This document shows positions 1 to 7,570 of a stretch of DNA of 7,804 nt, piece after piece; position 1 is the stretch's first letter; each line of letters opens with the position of its first letter. The notes below the pieces were generated by a model. It was not told the DNA's origin. It saw only the letters and a list, made by a program, of their open reading frames with translations, and made no database searches. The stretch covers positions 1-7,804 of the forward strand of contig CAJXXO010000113.1 in NCBI GenBank assembly GCA_913062655.1, given 5' to 3'. This DNA comes from an uncultured Bacteroidota bacterium. GTDB lineage: Bacteria; Bacteroidota; Bacteroidia; Chitinophagales; S012-47. The translations under genes and the position numbers were made by a program.

Positions 1-1844
1 CCGCCATATTTTGGCAATTCGAATACCCGCTCATATTTGCCGAGAAAAACTTCAAATTGCTCCCTCTGATTAGCGTCATTCCCACCGGCTAAATGCAAGC
101 CTGTTTTCATCCAGGATTTGTTGGCGATGGTTTGTACGGGGCTACGTTGGTTGGCCTCCAGGGCTTTTACTTTGTCGAGGTAAATACCTACCTGGCCGCC
201 ATTGCGTGCCGCCAACCGGCCAATGGCAATTTTTGGCGTGTAAGCGCTTTTCCTGGTGGTGAGCATCAGGTCTGAGCCCGGGTGGCCGTAGGTAGGCACT
301 AAGGTTTGCCGGTACCTTGTACTGTTGGTCCTCCCCTGTTGGTATTCTATGGCTCTACCCATGAGGAAGACATGCTCCGGAGTAGCAGCAAAAGAGTCTA
401 CGGCAAAGTTGATGGCGTGCTTGATCGCCAAGGAATGCTTGGGAATACCATAGCTAAATTGATCATAGAGCACATTGACGTCCATAGGTACTACCGCATG
501 TCCACCCCCATTTATTGATGACCTGTAGTTGATATATTGCGCAATCCAATCATTGCCTTGCCCATCATCACGCAGCGCGGGATGGTAGATCAGCAAATAA
601 TCCCCTTGCGAAGCTGGTGTGGTAAAGTCGTAAAAGGTCACCTCCTCGAGGGTGCTGATCGACTGTATTTGCGGTTGAGCCGTCACAAAAAGATCGGCAC
701 TATCGGTTTGAAAGTAGGTCAGCCGATACTGTACGCTACTGCCTGCCACTTTGCCGAGCATGCGCTGCCCATTAGCCAGGTCGACCAGGATCGGCTCCTG
801 TCCCTGATGGTCGAAATTGTCCATTTCGAAATAGGTGGTCGATCCGGTAGTACCTTTCAGGGTGAAGCGAAATTGATTGGCGTTATTGAAATCAAAGTTT
901 CTGGGATAGTCCACCCGAACGAAACCCACTGCATTGCGGTCGCTTCCACCGGTACCCAGTGCCTCGTACAAAAAAGCATCGGGGGTACCATTGTTGTTAA
1001 ACAGACTGAGGTTTACCTGCCGCTGCAGTGTGGTAGACCTTTCCCCCCAGAAAACCGTATCGCCCAGCACGTTGCCATTTAAAGACCAGCGTACCCGGTG
1101 CTGCGGCTCGAAAAAGGAAGCAAAACGAGTAGACACCGTAGCCTGCTGCACCGGACCGGCCGTATAGATGCCCGGAACAGCTACAGCAGCCGTCTGATTG
1201 GATTTATTGAAGTCATTACGAAGAAAACCCTCCCCGGCAAGGAAGTTGGAATTGTAAAGGTACTGGCCACTGGCAGAATAACTCTCACCGGCTTGCCATT
1301 CATTGTGGTACTCCTGCACCAAGGTGTGCATGAAATAGTTTTCCTTGGCAGGTGGGTTGCTCACATTGTTGGGTACCTGCTGTAGACGCAAGTGTTGCTC
1401 TCCAGGCTGGCTATTCCAGGTGAGAAAATAGCCAATAGTATCATTGAAATTGCTGTAATAGGGATTGGTCTGGTGTGCTGGTGTGGGATACATGCGGGTA
1501 TCGAGCCAACCATCGTTGCCGTAGGCATAAAACTCGATGAAATCATTCAGGTCAAAACTGCCATCTGCCTCGCCATCAATATAAATGGGCACCTGTTCAC
1601 CCCGGGCGAATACTTGAATGTCGCGTGGATCTACATTCGTGATCGATAGACCAGCTTGCTGCAGGGCGTCTGCCAGCGTACTGTGTGACAATCTATATAG
1701 CCCTTCCTGGCTGATCTTTATCTTGAAGGTCGGGTTTGGATTATCGAAATCAATCCACTCATGGCCATACGGCTGCGCGTAGAGCGAAAGACTGGCAAGT
1801 AGAAGCAAGAAAAAGTGGCTACCATATTTGGCAAGGCGACCCAT
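1..1844 (-). CDS. PorU2-like gingipain-family (C25) protein, N-terminal 614 residues, truncated by the window edge
   Basis: Open frame with no stop from ATG at 1844 to the left edge. Residues 1-23 form a signal peptide: basic start, hydrophobic FFLLLLASLSL, cleavage probably after LYA. A beta-rich N-terminal region follows, with a 'KIKISQEGLYRLS' segment (about 41-53) typical of PorU-type proteins. From about residue 414 the C25 fold begins: GDYLLIYHP (414-422), IYD-like VLYDQFSYG (458-466), HVFLMG (491-496), then PKIAIGRLAAR (537-547) and a YLDKVKALE helix (555-563), matching the gingipain catalytic domain in order. The catalytic His and Cys would lie beyond the edge, so activity cannot be judged. 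PorU is the T9SS cell-surface sortase that removes C-terminal signals and attaches cargo. The start lies 2 nt after the stop of the PorV-like gene, as in porU-porV pairs. The PorU2 assignment rests on that partner and on remembered family features; another C25 surface protease is possible. Confidence 0.8.
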   Translation of the reverse strand, partial: MGRLAKYGSHFFLLLLASLSLYAQPYGHEWIDFDNPNPTFKIKISQEGLYRLSHSTLADALQQAGLSITNVDPRDIQVFARGEQVPIYIDGEADGSFDLNDFIEFYAYGNDGWLDTRMYPTPAHQTNPYYSNFNDTIGYFLTWNSQPGEQHLRLQQVPNNVSNPPAKENYFMHTLVQEYHNEWQAGESYSASGQYLYNSNFLAGEGFLRNDFNKSNQTAAVAVPGIYTAGPVQQATVSTRFASFFEPQHRVRWSLNGNVLGDTVFWGERSTTLQRQVNLSLFNNNGTPDAFLYEALGTGGSDRNAVGFVRVDYPRNFDFNNANQFRFTLKGTTGSTTYFEMDNFDHQGQEPILVDLANGQRMLGKVAGSSVQYRLTYFQTDSADLFVTAQPQIQSISTLEEVTFYDFTTPASQGDYLLIYHPALRDDGQGNDWIAQYINYRSSINGGGHAVVPMDVNVLYDQFSYGIPKHSLAIKHAINFAVDSFAATPEHVFLMGRAIEYQQGRTNSTRYRQTLVPTYGHPGSDLMLTTRKSAYTPKIAIGRLAARNGGQVGIYLDKVKALEANQRSPVQTIANKSWMKTGLHLAGGNDANQREQFEVFLGKYERVFELPKYG

Positions 1845-1846
1845 GG

Positions 1847-2932
1847 CTATTGTGTTGATCGATTAAAATCGAGTCGCAGGGAGAATACATGGGAGTATAA
1901 GGCCTGCGACTGGTTACCGATATCGGTATACGCATAGTCGATCATTATGTTTTTAATCTTGAGCCCCACGCCCAAATTGGGTTGAAAGGTGGTAATCTCC
2001 TCCGTACCCGTCTCGGACAACGCCCGTTGAAAGTTGCCAATACCTGTGCGTAGGAAGATGAATTGATTGTAATCAAACTCCAGCCCCAGCCGTGGGTCTA
2101 TGCTGAAAGGGTTGGCGCTGATAAGAACATTTCTACGGCCATCTGTGGTGAATTCCAGGTTCAGCTCCGCCATCAGGCCGAACTGCTCATTAAACTGCTT
2201 GTGATAAGCCGCCCCACCAATGACTCTCGGCAAGGTCAACTCATAGGAGTTTTCGGGTATCACATTGTTCGTTACGGCAAAGATGGCTTCCTCTTCCTCC
2301 GTAAAATTGAATGACCAGGCATTGAAGGTGGTGGTAATATCACGCGCCATCAGTCCAAAGCGCCAATCGCCTTTTTCCATCTGCGCGCCAAGGTCAATTC
2401 CGAATCCCCAGGCATTGGCAAAGCCCCCTGCCGTGCGGTGAATGACCTTCACATTACCACCTATCTGCAGATTGTTCCACTCAATGGGTTGGGCATAACT
2501 AAACATAAAGGCATAGTCTGCCACGGAGAAGGAGGTTACATTATCGTAGTTGATGGTACCATCCGGCTCGATCAAAAAGAGGGTATTTGGGATATCATCT
2601 ACAGCAAAGCGGATCATAGACAAACCGATGGTGCGGTCCTTTTTCTTCGAAGGCAAGGCAATGCTTCCATAGTCGTACTTTGCGATGCCGGCAAAATATT
2701 CCGAGTGCATTAGGCCCACCTGAAAGTCGCTGTTCACCTGTGTCAAGCCGGCCGGATTCCAGTAACCGGCTGTCACGTCAGCTACCGAGGCCACAGTGGC
2801 ATTACCCATGCCAAGGGCACGTGCACTCACCCCGATAGCAAGGAACTCATTGCTGTACTTCCGCGCCTGGCCCATTGCGGCCGTGGTGAGCAAACAACCC
2901 AATGTAAAAAGGATGAGGGATCTAAAAATCAT
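1847..2932 (-). CDS. PorV-family outer-membrane protein, PorV2-like (type IX secretion)
   Basis: 361 residues with a signal peptide (MIFRSLILF, hydrophobic to about residue 20, cleavage near AMG-QA). The mature N-terminus carries the PorV/PorQ family signature: KYSNEFLAIGVSARALGMG (about 25-43) followed by DVTAGYWNPAGL (about 52-63). The rest alternates short amphipathic strands with polar turns and ends in an aromatic strand (SHVFSLRLDFNRSTQ), as expected of a FadL-like outer-membrane beta-barrel. In T9SS, PorV binds cargo leaving the SprA translocon and delivers it to the PorU sortase. The partner here is the C25 gene that starts 2 nt downstream. The start is fixed by an ATGA overlap with the upstream gene. 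The length is close to known PorV/PorQ proteins (roughly 340-390). PorV2 rather than PorV is inferred from the closeness of the N-terminal motif and the type of neighbour; PorV or PorQ remain possible. Confidence 0.85.
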   Translation of the reverse strand: MIFRSLILFTLGCLLTTAAMGQARKYSNEFLAIGVSARALGMGNATVASVADVTAGYWNPAGLTQVNSDFQVGLMHSEYFAGIAKYDYGSIALPSKKKDRTIGLSMIRFAVDDIPNTLFLIEPDGTINYDNVTSFSVADYAFMFSYAQPIEWNNLQIGGNVKVIHRTAGGFANAWGFGIDLGAQMEKGDWRFGLMARDITTTFNAWSFNFTEEEEAIFAVTNNVIPENSYELTLPRVIGGAAYHKQFNEQFGLMAELNLEFTTDGRRNVLISANPFSIDPRLGLEFDYNQFIFLRTGIGNFQRALSETGTEEITTFQPNLGVGLKIKNIMIDYAYTDIGNQSQALYSHVFSLRLDFNRSTQ

Positions 2933-3603
2933 GTAACCAGATGGTTTTCAATGGCTTCAAAAATAGCATCCGCATCTTTGGCAATCGTCTGTTCCATGTC
3001 ATCAATACGGTGCATAAGTCGGGATTTGTACGGTTCTGCAAACAGTTGCAACCCTACTCGGTGCGCTACCCGATCTAACGCAAAGAGTAATCGACTGTTG
3101 TCGGTATACTCATAGAGATAGGCCGACTCCACAAAACGTTGCAAGAACTGCCAAGATTGTGGTTCAAACTTTTCCCACCCTTTATATCGAAAAAATGCCG
3201 TTAAAGTTGCCCTATCCACTCTACTCAGCGACTCGTACAATTGTCCCAGCAGGTCAGGCTTTCGTCTGATCATCACCCGATCCAGCAACATCTCCAGCAG
3301 AACATGGGTAAAAAAGTAACGATACTGATGCCGGCCGGGTAATCCCAACTCATCCCACACTTGCTTCAGCACCACCTCGTGCTCATGAAACCATGCGGAG
3401 GCATGGAAATACCGGTCGGTGGCGACATGTAGCGCTATCCCTGACTGCAGGTTGGTAAGTGCTTCAGGCATAGGGTCGACATGCTTGTGTGAGAGGCGCA
3501 GCGACTTATCGATGATCCGCAGAAAATCGGGCCATAGCTTTCCCAGTGTTTTATCAGGGTTTCCATAATCCCCGCCAATCAGAAAATGGGAGAAGAAATT
3601 CAT
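2929..3603 (-). CDS. Predicted metal-dependent hydrolase resembling ACP phosphodiesterase (AcpH-like)
   Basis: 224 residues, all-helical in appearance, no signal peptide or membrane segment, so cytoplasmic. The N-terminus MNFFSHF resembles the MNFLAH start of AcpH. WPDF (24-27) resembles the LLADF segment of that family, and SGIALHVATDRYFHAS (54-69) resembles its G-x-x-x-H-x-x-x-D motif. Further acidic and His residues follow in FTHVLLEMLLDRV (98-110). These His and Asp residues (H6, D26, H59, D63, H67, H100, E104, D108) could form an HD-like metal site. AcpH removes the 4'-phosphopantetheine group from acyl carrier protein. The overall similarity is weak and I infer only the fold family, not the substrate. 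It is the first gene of the run with the PorV- and PorU-like genes and overlaps the PorV-like start by 4 nt (ATGA). The start at 3603 is supported by the family-like N-terminus; no Shine-Dalgarno sequence is visible. Confidence 0.55.
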   Translation of the reverse strand: MNFFSHFLIGGDYGNPDKTLGKLWPDFLRIIDKSLRLSHKHVDPMPEALTNLQSGIALHVATDRYFHASAWFHEHEVVLKQVWDELGLPGRHQYRYFFTHVLLEMLLDRVMIRRKPDLLGQLYESLSRVDRATLTAFFRYKGWEKFEPQSWQFLQRFVESAYLYEYTDNSRLLFALDRVAHRVGLQLFAEPYKSRLMHRIDDMEQTIAKDADAIFEAIENHLVT

Positions 3604-3648
3604 TCCACAATTTACACTTTCCCCCCTAGCCGGGTTTTACAGAGGGGT

Positions 3649-3656
3649 TATCTTTG
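3649..3656 (+). promoter_or_regulatory. Bacteroidota-type -7 promoter element for tyrS
   Basis: TATCTTTG is an exact match to the Bacteroidota -7 consensus TAnnTTTG and lies 20 nt before the tyrS ATG. It predicts a transcript starting near 3660 with a leader of about 16 nt. No clear -33 TTTG is visible. That zone instead holds a C-run and a short CCCCT/AGGGG inverted repeat (3623-3627 with 3643-3647). The leader has no Shine-Dalgarno sequence and is far too short for a T-box or riboswitch. Confidence 0.65.
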
Positions 3657-3676
3657 TCCGAAATTTTTACCGAATT

Positions 3677-4954
3677 ATGGATTTTATTGCAGAGTTACGC
3701 TGGCGAGGATTATTCTACGATATGATTCCGGGTACGGAGGAATACCTCCAGAAGCATCCCGCTAAAGGATACATCGGCTTTGATCCAACGGCACCTTCAT
3801 TAGGCATTGGCAATCTCGTGCAGATTATCATCCTGCGTCACTTTCAACGGGCGGGGCATACGCCCGTGGCGGTGATTGGTGGGGCCACCGGCATGATTGG
3901 CGACCCGAGTGGAAAGTCTGCGGAGCGTAATCTGCTGGACACCGAGCAGTTAGCCATCAACCAGGAGAAGGTCAAAAGCCAACTGGAGAAGCTCCTGGAC
4001 TTTGAGGAAGGCCCCAACAAGGCTATCATGGTCAACAATTACGATTGGTTTAAAGACATCAACGTACTGGACTTTCTGCGCGATGTGGGCAAGCACCTCA
4101 CCATCAGCTATATGATGGCCAAAGATTCGGTCAAAAATCGCCTGGAGTCTGGCATTTCATTTACCGAATTCAGCTACCAACTCTTGCAGGGCTACGATTT
4201 TTATCATCTGTACAACACCCTGGACTGCCGCGTGCAGCTAGGTGGCTCAGATCAGTGGGGCAACTTAACAAGTGGGGTGGAGTTGATCCGCAGAATGGCC
4301 GGTGGAGAAGCCTATGCCGTTACCTCACCGCTGGTGACCAAGACCGATGGCACTAAGTTTGGCAAGTCGGAGGAGGGCAATATCTACCTCTCACCCGATA
4401 TGACCTCTCCCTATAAATTTTACCAGTTCTGGCTGAATGTCAGCGATGACGATGCGGCAAAATTCATCAAGATCTTCACCTTTTTGGAGCAGCAGGAAAT
4501 CGAGGGGCTGATCGAAGACCACCAGGCAGCGCCCCATCAGCGGTTGCTCCAAAATCGTCTGGCCGACTACGTTACCACCATGGTGCATGATGAGGCAGCG
4601 CTGCAATCCGCAAAGAATGCCAGTCAGATTCTATTTGGCAAGTCCACCAAAGAATCATTGCTGACATTATCTGAAGAGGAGATCCTAGAGATATTTGAGG
4701 GTGTACCCAAATTTGAGATTGCCAGGGATCAGTTAGGCCATGGTATGGGCCTGCTTGACCTGGTAGCTGATCAAACGGGCATCTTCAAATCCAAAGGAGA
4801 GGCGCGCAGACTCATGAAGGATAATGGCGTAAGACTCAACAAAGAAGTAGTGCGTGACCAGGAGTATGAGGTAACCACAAGCGATCTGCTGAAGGATAAA
4901 TACCTGCTGGTACAGCGCGGCAAGAAGAATTACTTTCTGGTGGAGGCTACCTAA
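3677..4954 (+). CDS. tyrS: Tyrosyl-tRNA synthetase (TyrRS)
   Basis: Charges tRNA-Tyr with tyrosine in the cytoplasm, using ATP. The 425 residues have the full class Ic bacterial TyrRS layout. The Rossmann domain has GFDPTAPSL (34-42) and GGATGMIGDPSGKSAER (68-84). The tyrosine and tRNA regions include NNYDWF (120-125), ISFTEFSYQLLQGYDF (160-175) and GGSDQWGN (189-196). The second ATP signature is KFGKS (227-231, KMSKS type). A C-terminal S4-like RNA-binding domain runs from about 355 to 425 and ends RGKKNYFLVEAT. The length is normal (E. coli about 424). One oddity: the first ATP signature, HIGH in most relatives, reads GIGN (43-46), with both histidines replaced, while the preceding Thr (T38) is kept. 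The start fits the conserved MDFIAELRWRG opening and the promoter just upstream. The 3' end overlaps pabB convergently. Confidence 0.97.
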   Translation: MDFIAELRWRGLFYDMIPGTEEYLQKHPAKGYIGFDPTAPSLGIGNLVQIIILRHFQRAGHTPVAVIGGATGMIGDPSGKSAERNLLDTEQLAINQEKVKSQLEKLLDFEEGPNKAIMVNNYDWFKDINVLDFLRDVGKHLTISYMMAKDSVKNRLESGISFTEFSYQLLQGYDFYHLYNTLDCRVQLGGSDQWGNLTSGVELIRRMAGGEAYAVTSPLVTKTDGTKFGKSEEGNIYLSPDMTSPYKFYQFWLNVSDDDAAKFIKIFTFLEQQEIEGLIEDHQAAPHQRLLQNRLADYVTTMVHDEAALQSAKNASQILFGKSTKESLLTLSEEEILEIFEGVPKFEIARDQLGHGMGLLDLVADQTGIFKSKGEARRLMKDNGVRLNKEVVRDQEYEVTTSDLLKDKYLLVQRGKKNYFLVEAT

Positions 4955-6227
4955 AGAGCTGTCGCATACCGGAAGCCTTTAGGAGGGATTCTGCATACTC
5001 CTGCTCGGGATCGCTGTCCCAGGTAATGGCTCCACCCGTCTGGTAGGAAAGGTAACCTGCGCTTTGCCGGTATTGCAGGCTACGGATCACCACATTGAAA
5101 TCGAAGTTACCGTGCGGGTCAATATAGCCAACGGCACCACTGTAAAGGCCACGTTTACTTTTCTCATATCGCTCAATCAGTTCCATGGCCATCACTTTGG
5201 GCGCTCCCGTCATGCTACCCATCGGGAAAGCATTCCGGATGGCCGTTGCCAGCGGTATCTCATCACGCAAGGTGGCCGTGACAGTGCTGATCATCTGATG
5301 CACGCTTGGAAAACGATAAATACCAAACAACTCAGGAACTTCTACCGTACCGGTGACCGCACTTCGCGCTAGATCATTTCGTACCAGATCCACGATCATG
5401 ACATTCTCTGCCCGCTCTTTTTCATTGTTCAGCAGGGCCCGGGCCAGCTTTTCATCTTCTTCCGGGGTGGCCCCTCTACCGGTGGTTCCTTTGATAGGCT
5501 GCGATATCAGTTGCCGCGCTCGCTTGGCCAGAAACCTTTCGGGACTCTGGCACAACAGGTATCGACTGTCAAACCGCACAAAGGCCGCAAAAGGTGTATT
5601 GCCCCGTTCATCAAAAGCCTGAAACAGGGAGAACGGATCGAGCATTACCGGCTTTGCATACCACTCCTGGGTAAAATTGACCTCGTACACATCCCCGGCC
5701 GCAATGTGCTCCTGCAATTGCCTTACGCTGCTCAGGTAGTAGTCTTTGTCCATCCGTTGGTGAAATGACACGGCAGGTGCTGTCCAGTTTTGGATATCCT
5801 GTGCCTGCTCAAGAGCTGACCAGATCGCAGCCGGATCGGGGCCCAGACTGGTAATCGTCAGTGTATCCCCTTGCAGGTATAGCACCACTTCGGGCACAAA
5901 GAAGCCGGCTTTGGGCCACCCCATGCCATCTACGTGATGGGAAACCAACTGCTCTACTTCATTCTTCAAGTCGTAGGTGAGATAGCCCATAATCCAATCG
6001 GAGTGGGCGTCATAAAAGTGTTGTAGGGCGGAGAAAGTATCGGCATGGTCGAGGGATAGATGGGCATGCACACCCGCTCCAATCAATACATCGAATCGAT
6101 GGTAGGGGTCCTGTGCCTGACCATTGGAGTCGAGATAGACGAAATGATCGAAGGCTTGCAACCACTGTATGACACGCGGTTGCCACTGCGCCCAGTCCGG
6201 ACAGGCGAAATGAGCGGTTTGCCTCAT
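4947..6227 (-). CDS. pabB: Aminodeoxychorismate synthase component I (PabB)
   Basis: Converts chorismate, with ammonia from a PabA-type amidotransferase, to 4-amino-4-deoxychorismate, the precursor of p-aminobenzoate and folate. The 426 residues have a degenerate N-terminal half and a complete chorismate-binding C-terminal half: YEVNFTQ (181-187), SPERFL (228-233), PIKGT (244-248), ENVMIVDLVRND (274-285), SVHQMIST (308-315), GSMTGAPK (337-344), LYSGAVGYID (361-370) and EQEYAESLLKA (408-418). The lysine in PIKGT (K246) is the diagnostic point: PabB enzymes have Lys as nucleophile where anthranilate and isochorismate synthases have Ala, so TrpE is disfavoured. The Glu residues in ENVMIVD and EQEYAE should bind magnesium. 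No pabA or pabC is adjacent. The start is set by an ATGA overlap with purA. The gene ends 8 nt inside the end of convergent tyrS. Confidence 0.95.
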   Translation of the reverse strand: MRQTAHFACPDWAQWQPRVIQWLQAFDHFVYLDSNGQAQDPYHRFDVLIGAGVHAHLSLDHADTFSALQHFYDAHSDWIMGYLTYDLKNEVEQLVSHHVDGMGWPKAGFFVPEVVLYLQGDTLTITSLGPDPAAIWSALEQAQDIQNWTAPAVSFHQRMDKDYYLSSVRQLQEHIAAGDVYEVNFTQEWYAKPVMLDPFSLFQAFDERGNTPFAAFVRFDSRYLLCQSPERFLAKRARQLISQPIKGTTGRGATPEEDEKLARALLNNEKERAENVMIVDLVRNDLARSAVTGTVEVPELFGIYRFPSVHQMISTVTATLRDEIPLATAIRNAFPMGSMTGAPKVMAMELIERYEKSKRGLYSGAVGYIDPHGNFDFNVVIRSLQYRQSAGYLSYQTGGAITWDSDPEQEYAESLLKASGMRQLFR

Positions 6228-7489
6228 AATTGGATGAGCTGCTCTCGGTCCGGGCCGGTGCTCAACATACTGATGCGTACCTGGAGTCTGTCTTCCAAAA
6301 ACCGCAGGTATTCCCTAAAAGCGGAAGGGAAATTGTCAGGTGTTGTATTTTTTTCCACTTCCTGCTGCCAGCCTGGAAATGATGTATATACCGGGTTGAC
6401 AGTCGCCTTGCCAATATCGAATATCCAACGATCGGTTTCGACACCATCTATGGCATAGGCAGTAGCTGCCCGAATGGTTTCAAATGCATTCAGGACATCA
6501 ATCTTGGTGATAGCCAGTTGCGTTACCCCGCTCAGCATAATGGTGTATTGCAAGGCCGGTAGATCGATCCATCCACAGCGCCTGGGTCGCCCGGTGGTGG
6601 CCCCATATTCACCGCCAACATCCCGTAAGCGCTGGCCTTCGTCATTGTCGAGCTCTGTAGGGAATGGTCCACTACCCACACGGGTACAGTAGGCTTTTGT
6701 GATACCAATCACTTCCCGAATATGTTTAGGCTGCAGCCCCAGCCCGGTAAGTACACCCGCTGTGATGGTGTTGGAGGAGGTGACATAGGGATAGGTGCCA
6801 TAGTCAATATCCAACATAGAGCCCTGCGCACCCTCGGCCAGAATCGCCTTGCCCTGTTGCAATTGATCATTGATGAAGTACTCCCCATCAACAATATTCA
6901 AAGTGCGAAGGAAGTCAATGCCCGCCCACCAGGCTTCTTCCATAGCTTCGAGGTCGTAATCGTAATCATATAGCCGAAGCAGTTCGAGGTGCTTCTCTTT
7001 TAGCGTATGGTACTGCGCTTTAAAGTCAGGCTGAAGAATATTTCCCACACGCAGCCCATTGCGGCCGGTTTTATCCATATACGTTGGCCCTATACCACGA
7101 AGCGTACTGCCAATTTTGGCTTTTCCTTTAGCCGCTTCCGAAGCTGCATCCAGCACTTTGTGGGTAGGTAGGATGAGATGGGCCTTTTTGGCTATGTAAA
7201 GCTTTTCCTCCACCGCCACGCCATGGGTGCGTACGGTGTCCACCTCCTTTTGCAAAGTAGTCGGATCAATGACTACTCCGTTGCCAATGAGGTTGATAGG
7301 ACGGTCGTGAAAGATACCGGAAGGGATGGTGTGGAGCACCAGTTTTTTGCCGTCAAAAACCAGTGTGTGACCGGCATTCGGACCGCCTTGAAAGCGAGCT
7401 ACCACATCGTATTGTGGTGCGAGGACATCAACGATTTTCCCTTTGCCTTCATCGCCCCACTGTGCGCCAATAATTACTGTTACAGGCAT
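6224..7489 (-). CDS. purA: Adenylosuccinate synthetase
   Basis: Catalyses the GTP-dependent joining of IMP and aspartate to adenylosuccinate, the first committed step from IMP to AMP, in the cytoplasm. The 421 residues (E. coli 432) carry every expected motif: GAQWGDEGKGKIVD (8-21) with catalytic D13; GGPNAGHTL (35-43) with catalytic H41; IGNGVVIDP (68-76); STLRGIGPTYMDKTGRNGLR (128-147), a form I associate with Bacteroidota; EGAQGSMLDIDYGTYPYVTS (219-238); TTGRPRRCGW (298-307); the guanine-recognition TKID (328-331); and STGPDR (410-415). The start at 7489 gives the usual MPVTVIIGAQWGDEG opening and is preceded by AAGGA. It is the first gene of a purA-pabB operon, with the pabB ATG overlapping its TGA. 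It is complete, with no missing key residues. Confidence 0.98.
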   Translation of the reverse strand: MPVTVIIGAQWGDEGKGKIVDVLAPQYDVVARFQGGPNAGHTLVFDGKKLVLHTIPSGIFHDRPINLIGNGVVIDPTTLQKEVDTVRTHGVAVEEKLYIAKKAHLILPTHKVLDAASEAAKGKAKIGSTLRGIGPTYMDKTGRNGLRVGNILQPDFKAQYHTLKEKHLELLRLYDYDYDLEAMEEAWWAGIDFLRTLNIVDGEYFINDQLQQGKAILAEGAQGSMLDIDYGTYPYVTSSNTITAGVLTGLGLQPKHIREVIGITKAYCTRVGSGPFPTELDNDEGQRLRDVGGEYGATTGRPRRCGWIDLPALQYTIMLSGVTQLAITKIDVLNAFETIRAATAYAIDGVETDRWIFDIGKATVNPVYTSFPGWQQEVEKNTTPDNFPSAFREYLRFLEDRLQVRISMLSTGPDREQLIQL

Positions 7490-7496
7490 TCGTTTA

Positions 7497-7501
7497 TCCT
7501 T
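7497..7501 (-). promoter_or_regulatory. Shine-Dalgarno-like AAGGA upstream of purA
   Basis: Reading the minus strand, AAGGA is followed by a 7-nt spacer and then the purA ATG at 7489. It stands out because the other starts in the window show no such sequence, in line with the usual Bacteroidota habit. It supports the chosen purA start. Confidence 0.5.
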
Positions 7502-7508
7502 GCTTCCC

Positions 7509-7516
7509 GAAATATA
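7509..7516 (-). promoter_or_regulatory. Candidate -7 promoter element for purA-pabB
   Basis: On the minus strand TATATTTC matches seven of eight positions of TAnnTTTG (C in place of the final G). It lies 19 nt before the purA ATG, a placement almost identical to that of the tyrS element. The flanking DNA is AT-rich. No good -33 TTTG is seen, so this is a weak candidate; the operon could also be read from the gene to the right. Confidence 0.35.
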
Positions 7517-7570
7517 TATTGTCTGTTTAAGAAAATTTATCGCGCTAAATCGTCATGCAGTCATGTGCAG

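Noticed and set aside
537..1082. 181-codon plus-strand open frame
   Set aside because: It lies wholly antisense to the C25-family gene, whose frame has clear family motifs and a signal peptide. The plus-strand product shows no recognisable domain.
2893..2932. Lipoprotein signal in the PorV-like protein (Cys13)
   Set aside because: The Cys lies in the middle of the hydrophobic stretch, preceded by TLG rather than a proper lipobox. A signal peptidase I site near residue 21 fits better.
3657..3676. T-box or other tRNA-sensing leader before tyrS
   Set aside because: The promoter leaves a leader of only about 16 nt, and T-boxes are a feature of Gram-positive bacteria.
5064..5768. Overlapping plus-strand open frames inside pabB
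   Set aside because: They are antisense shadows of a complete, motif-rich pabB reading frame, with Arg/Ser-rich low-complexity translations.
4947..6227. Anthranilate or isochorismate synthase instead of PabB
   Set aside because: PIKGT carries the catalytic lysine of aminodeoxychorismate synthase, where TrpE-type enzymes have PIAGT. No trp genes are nearby.
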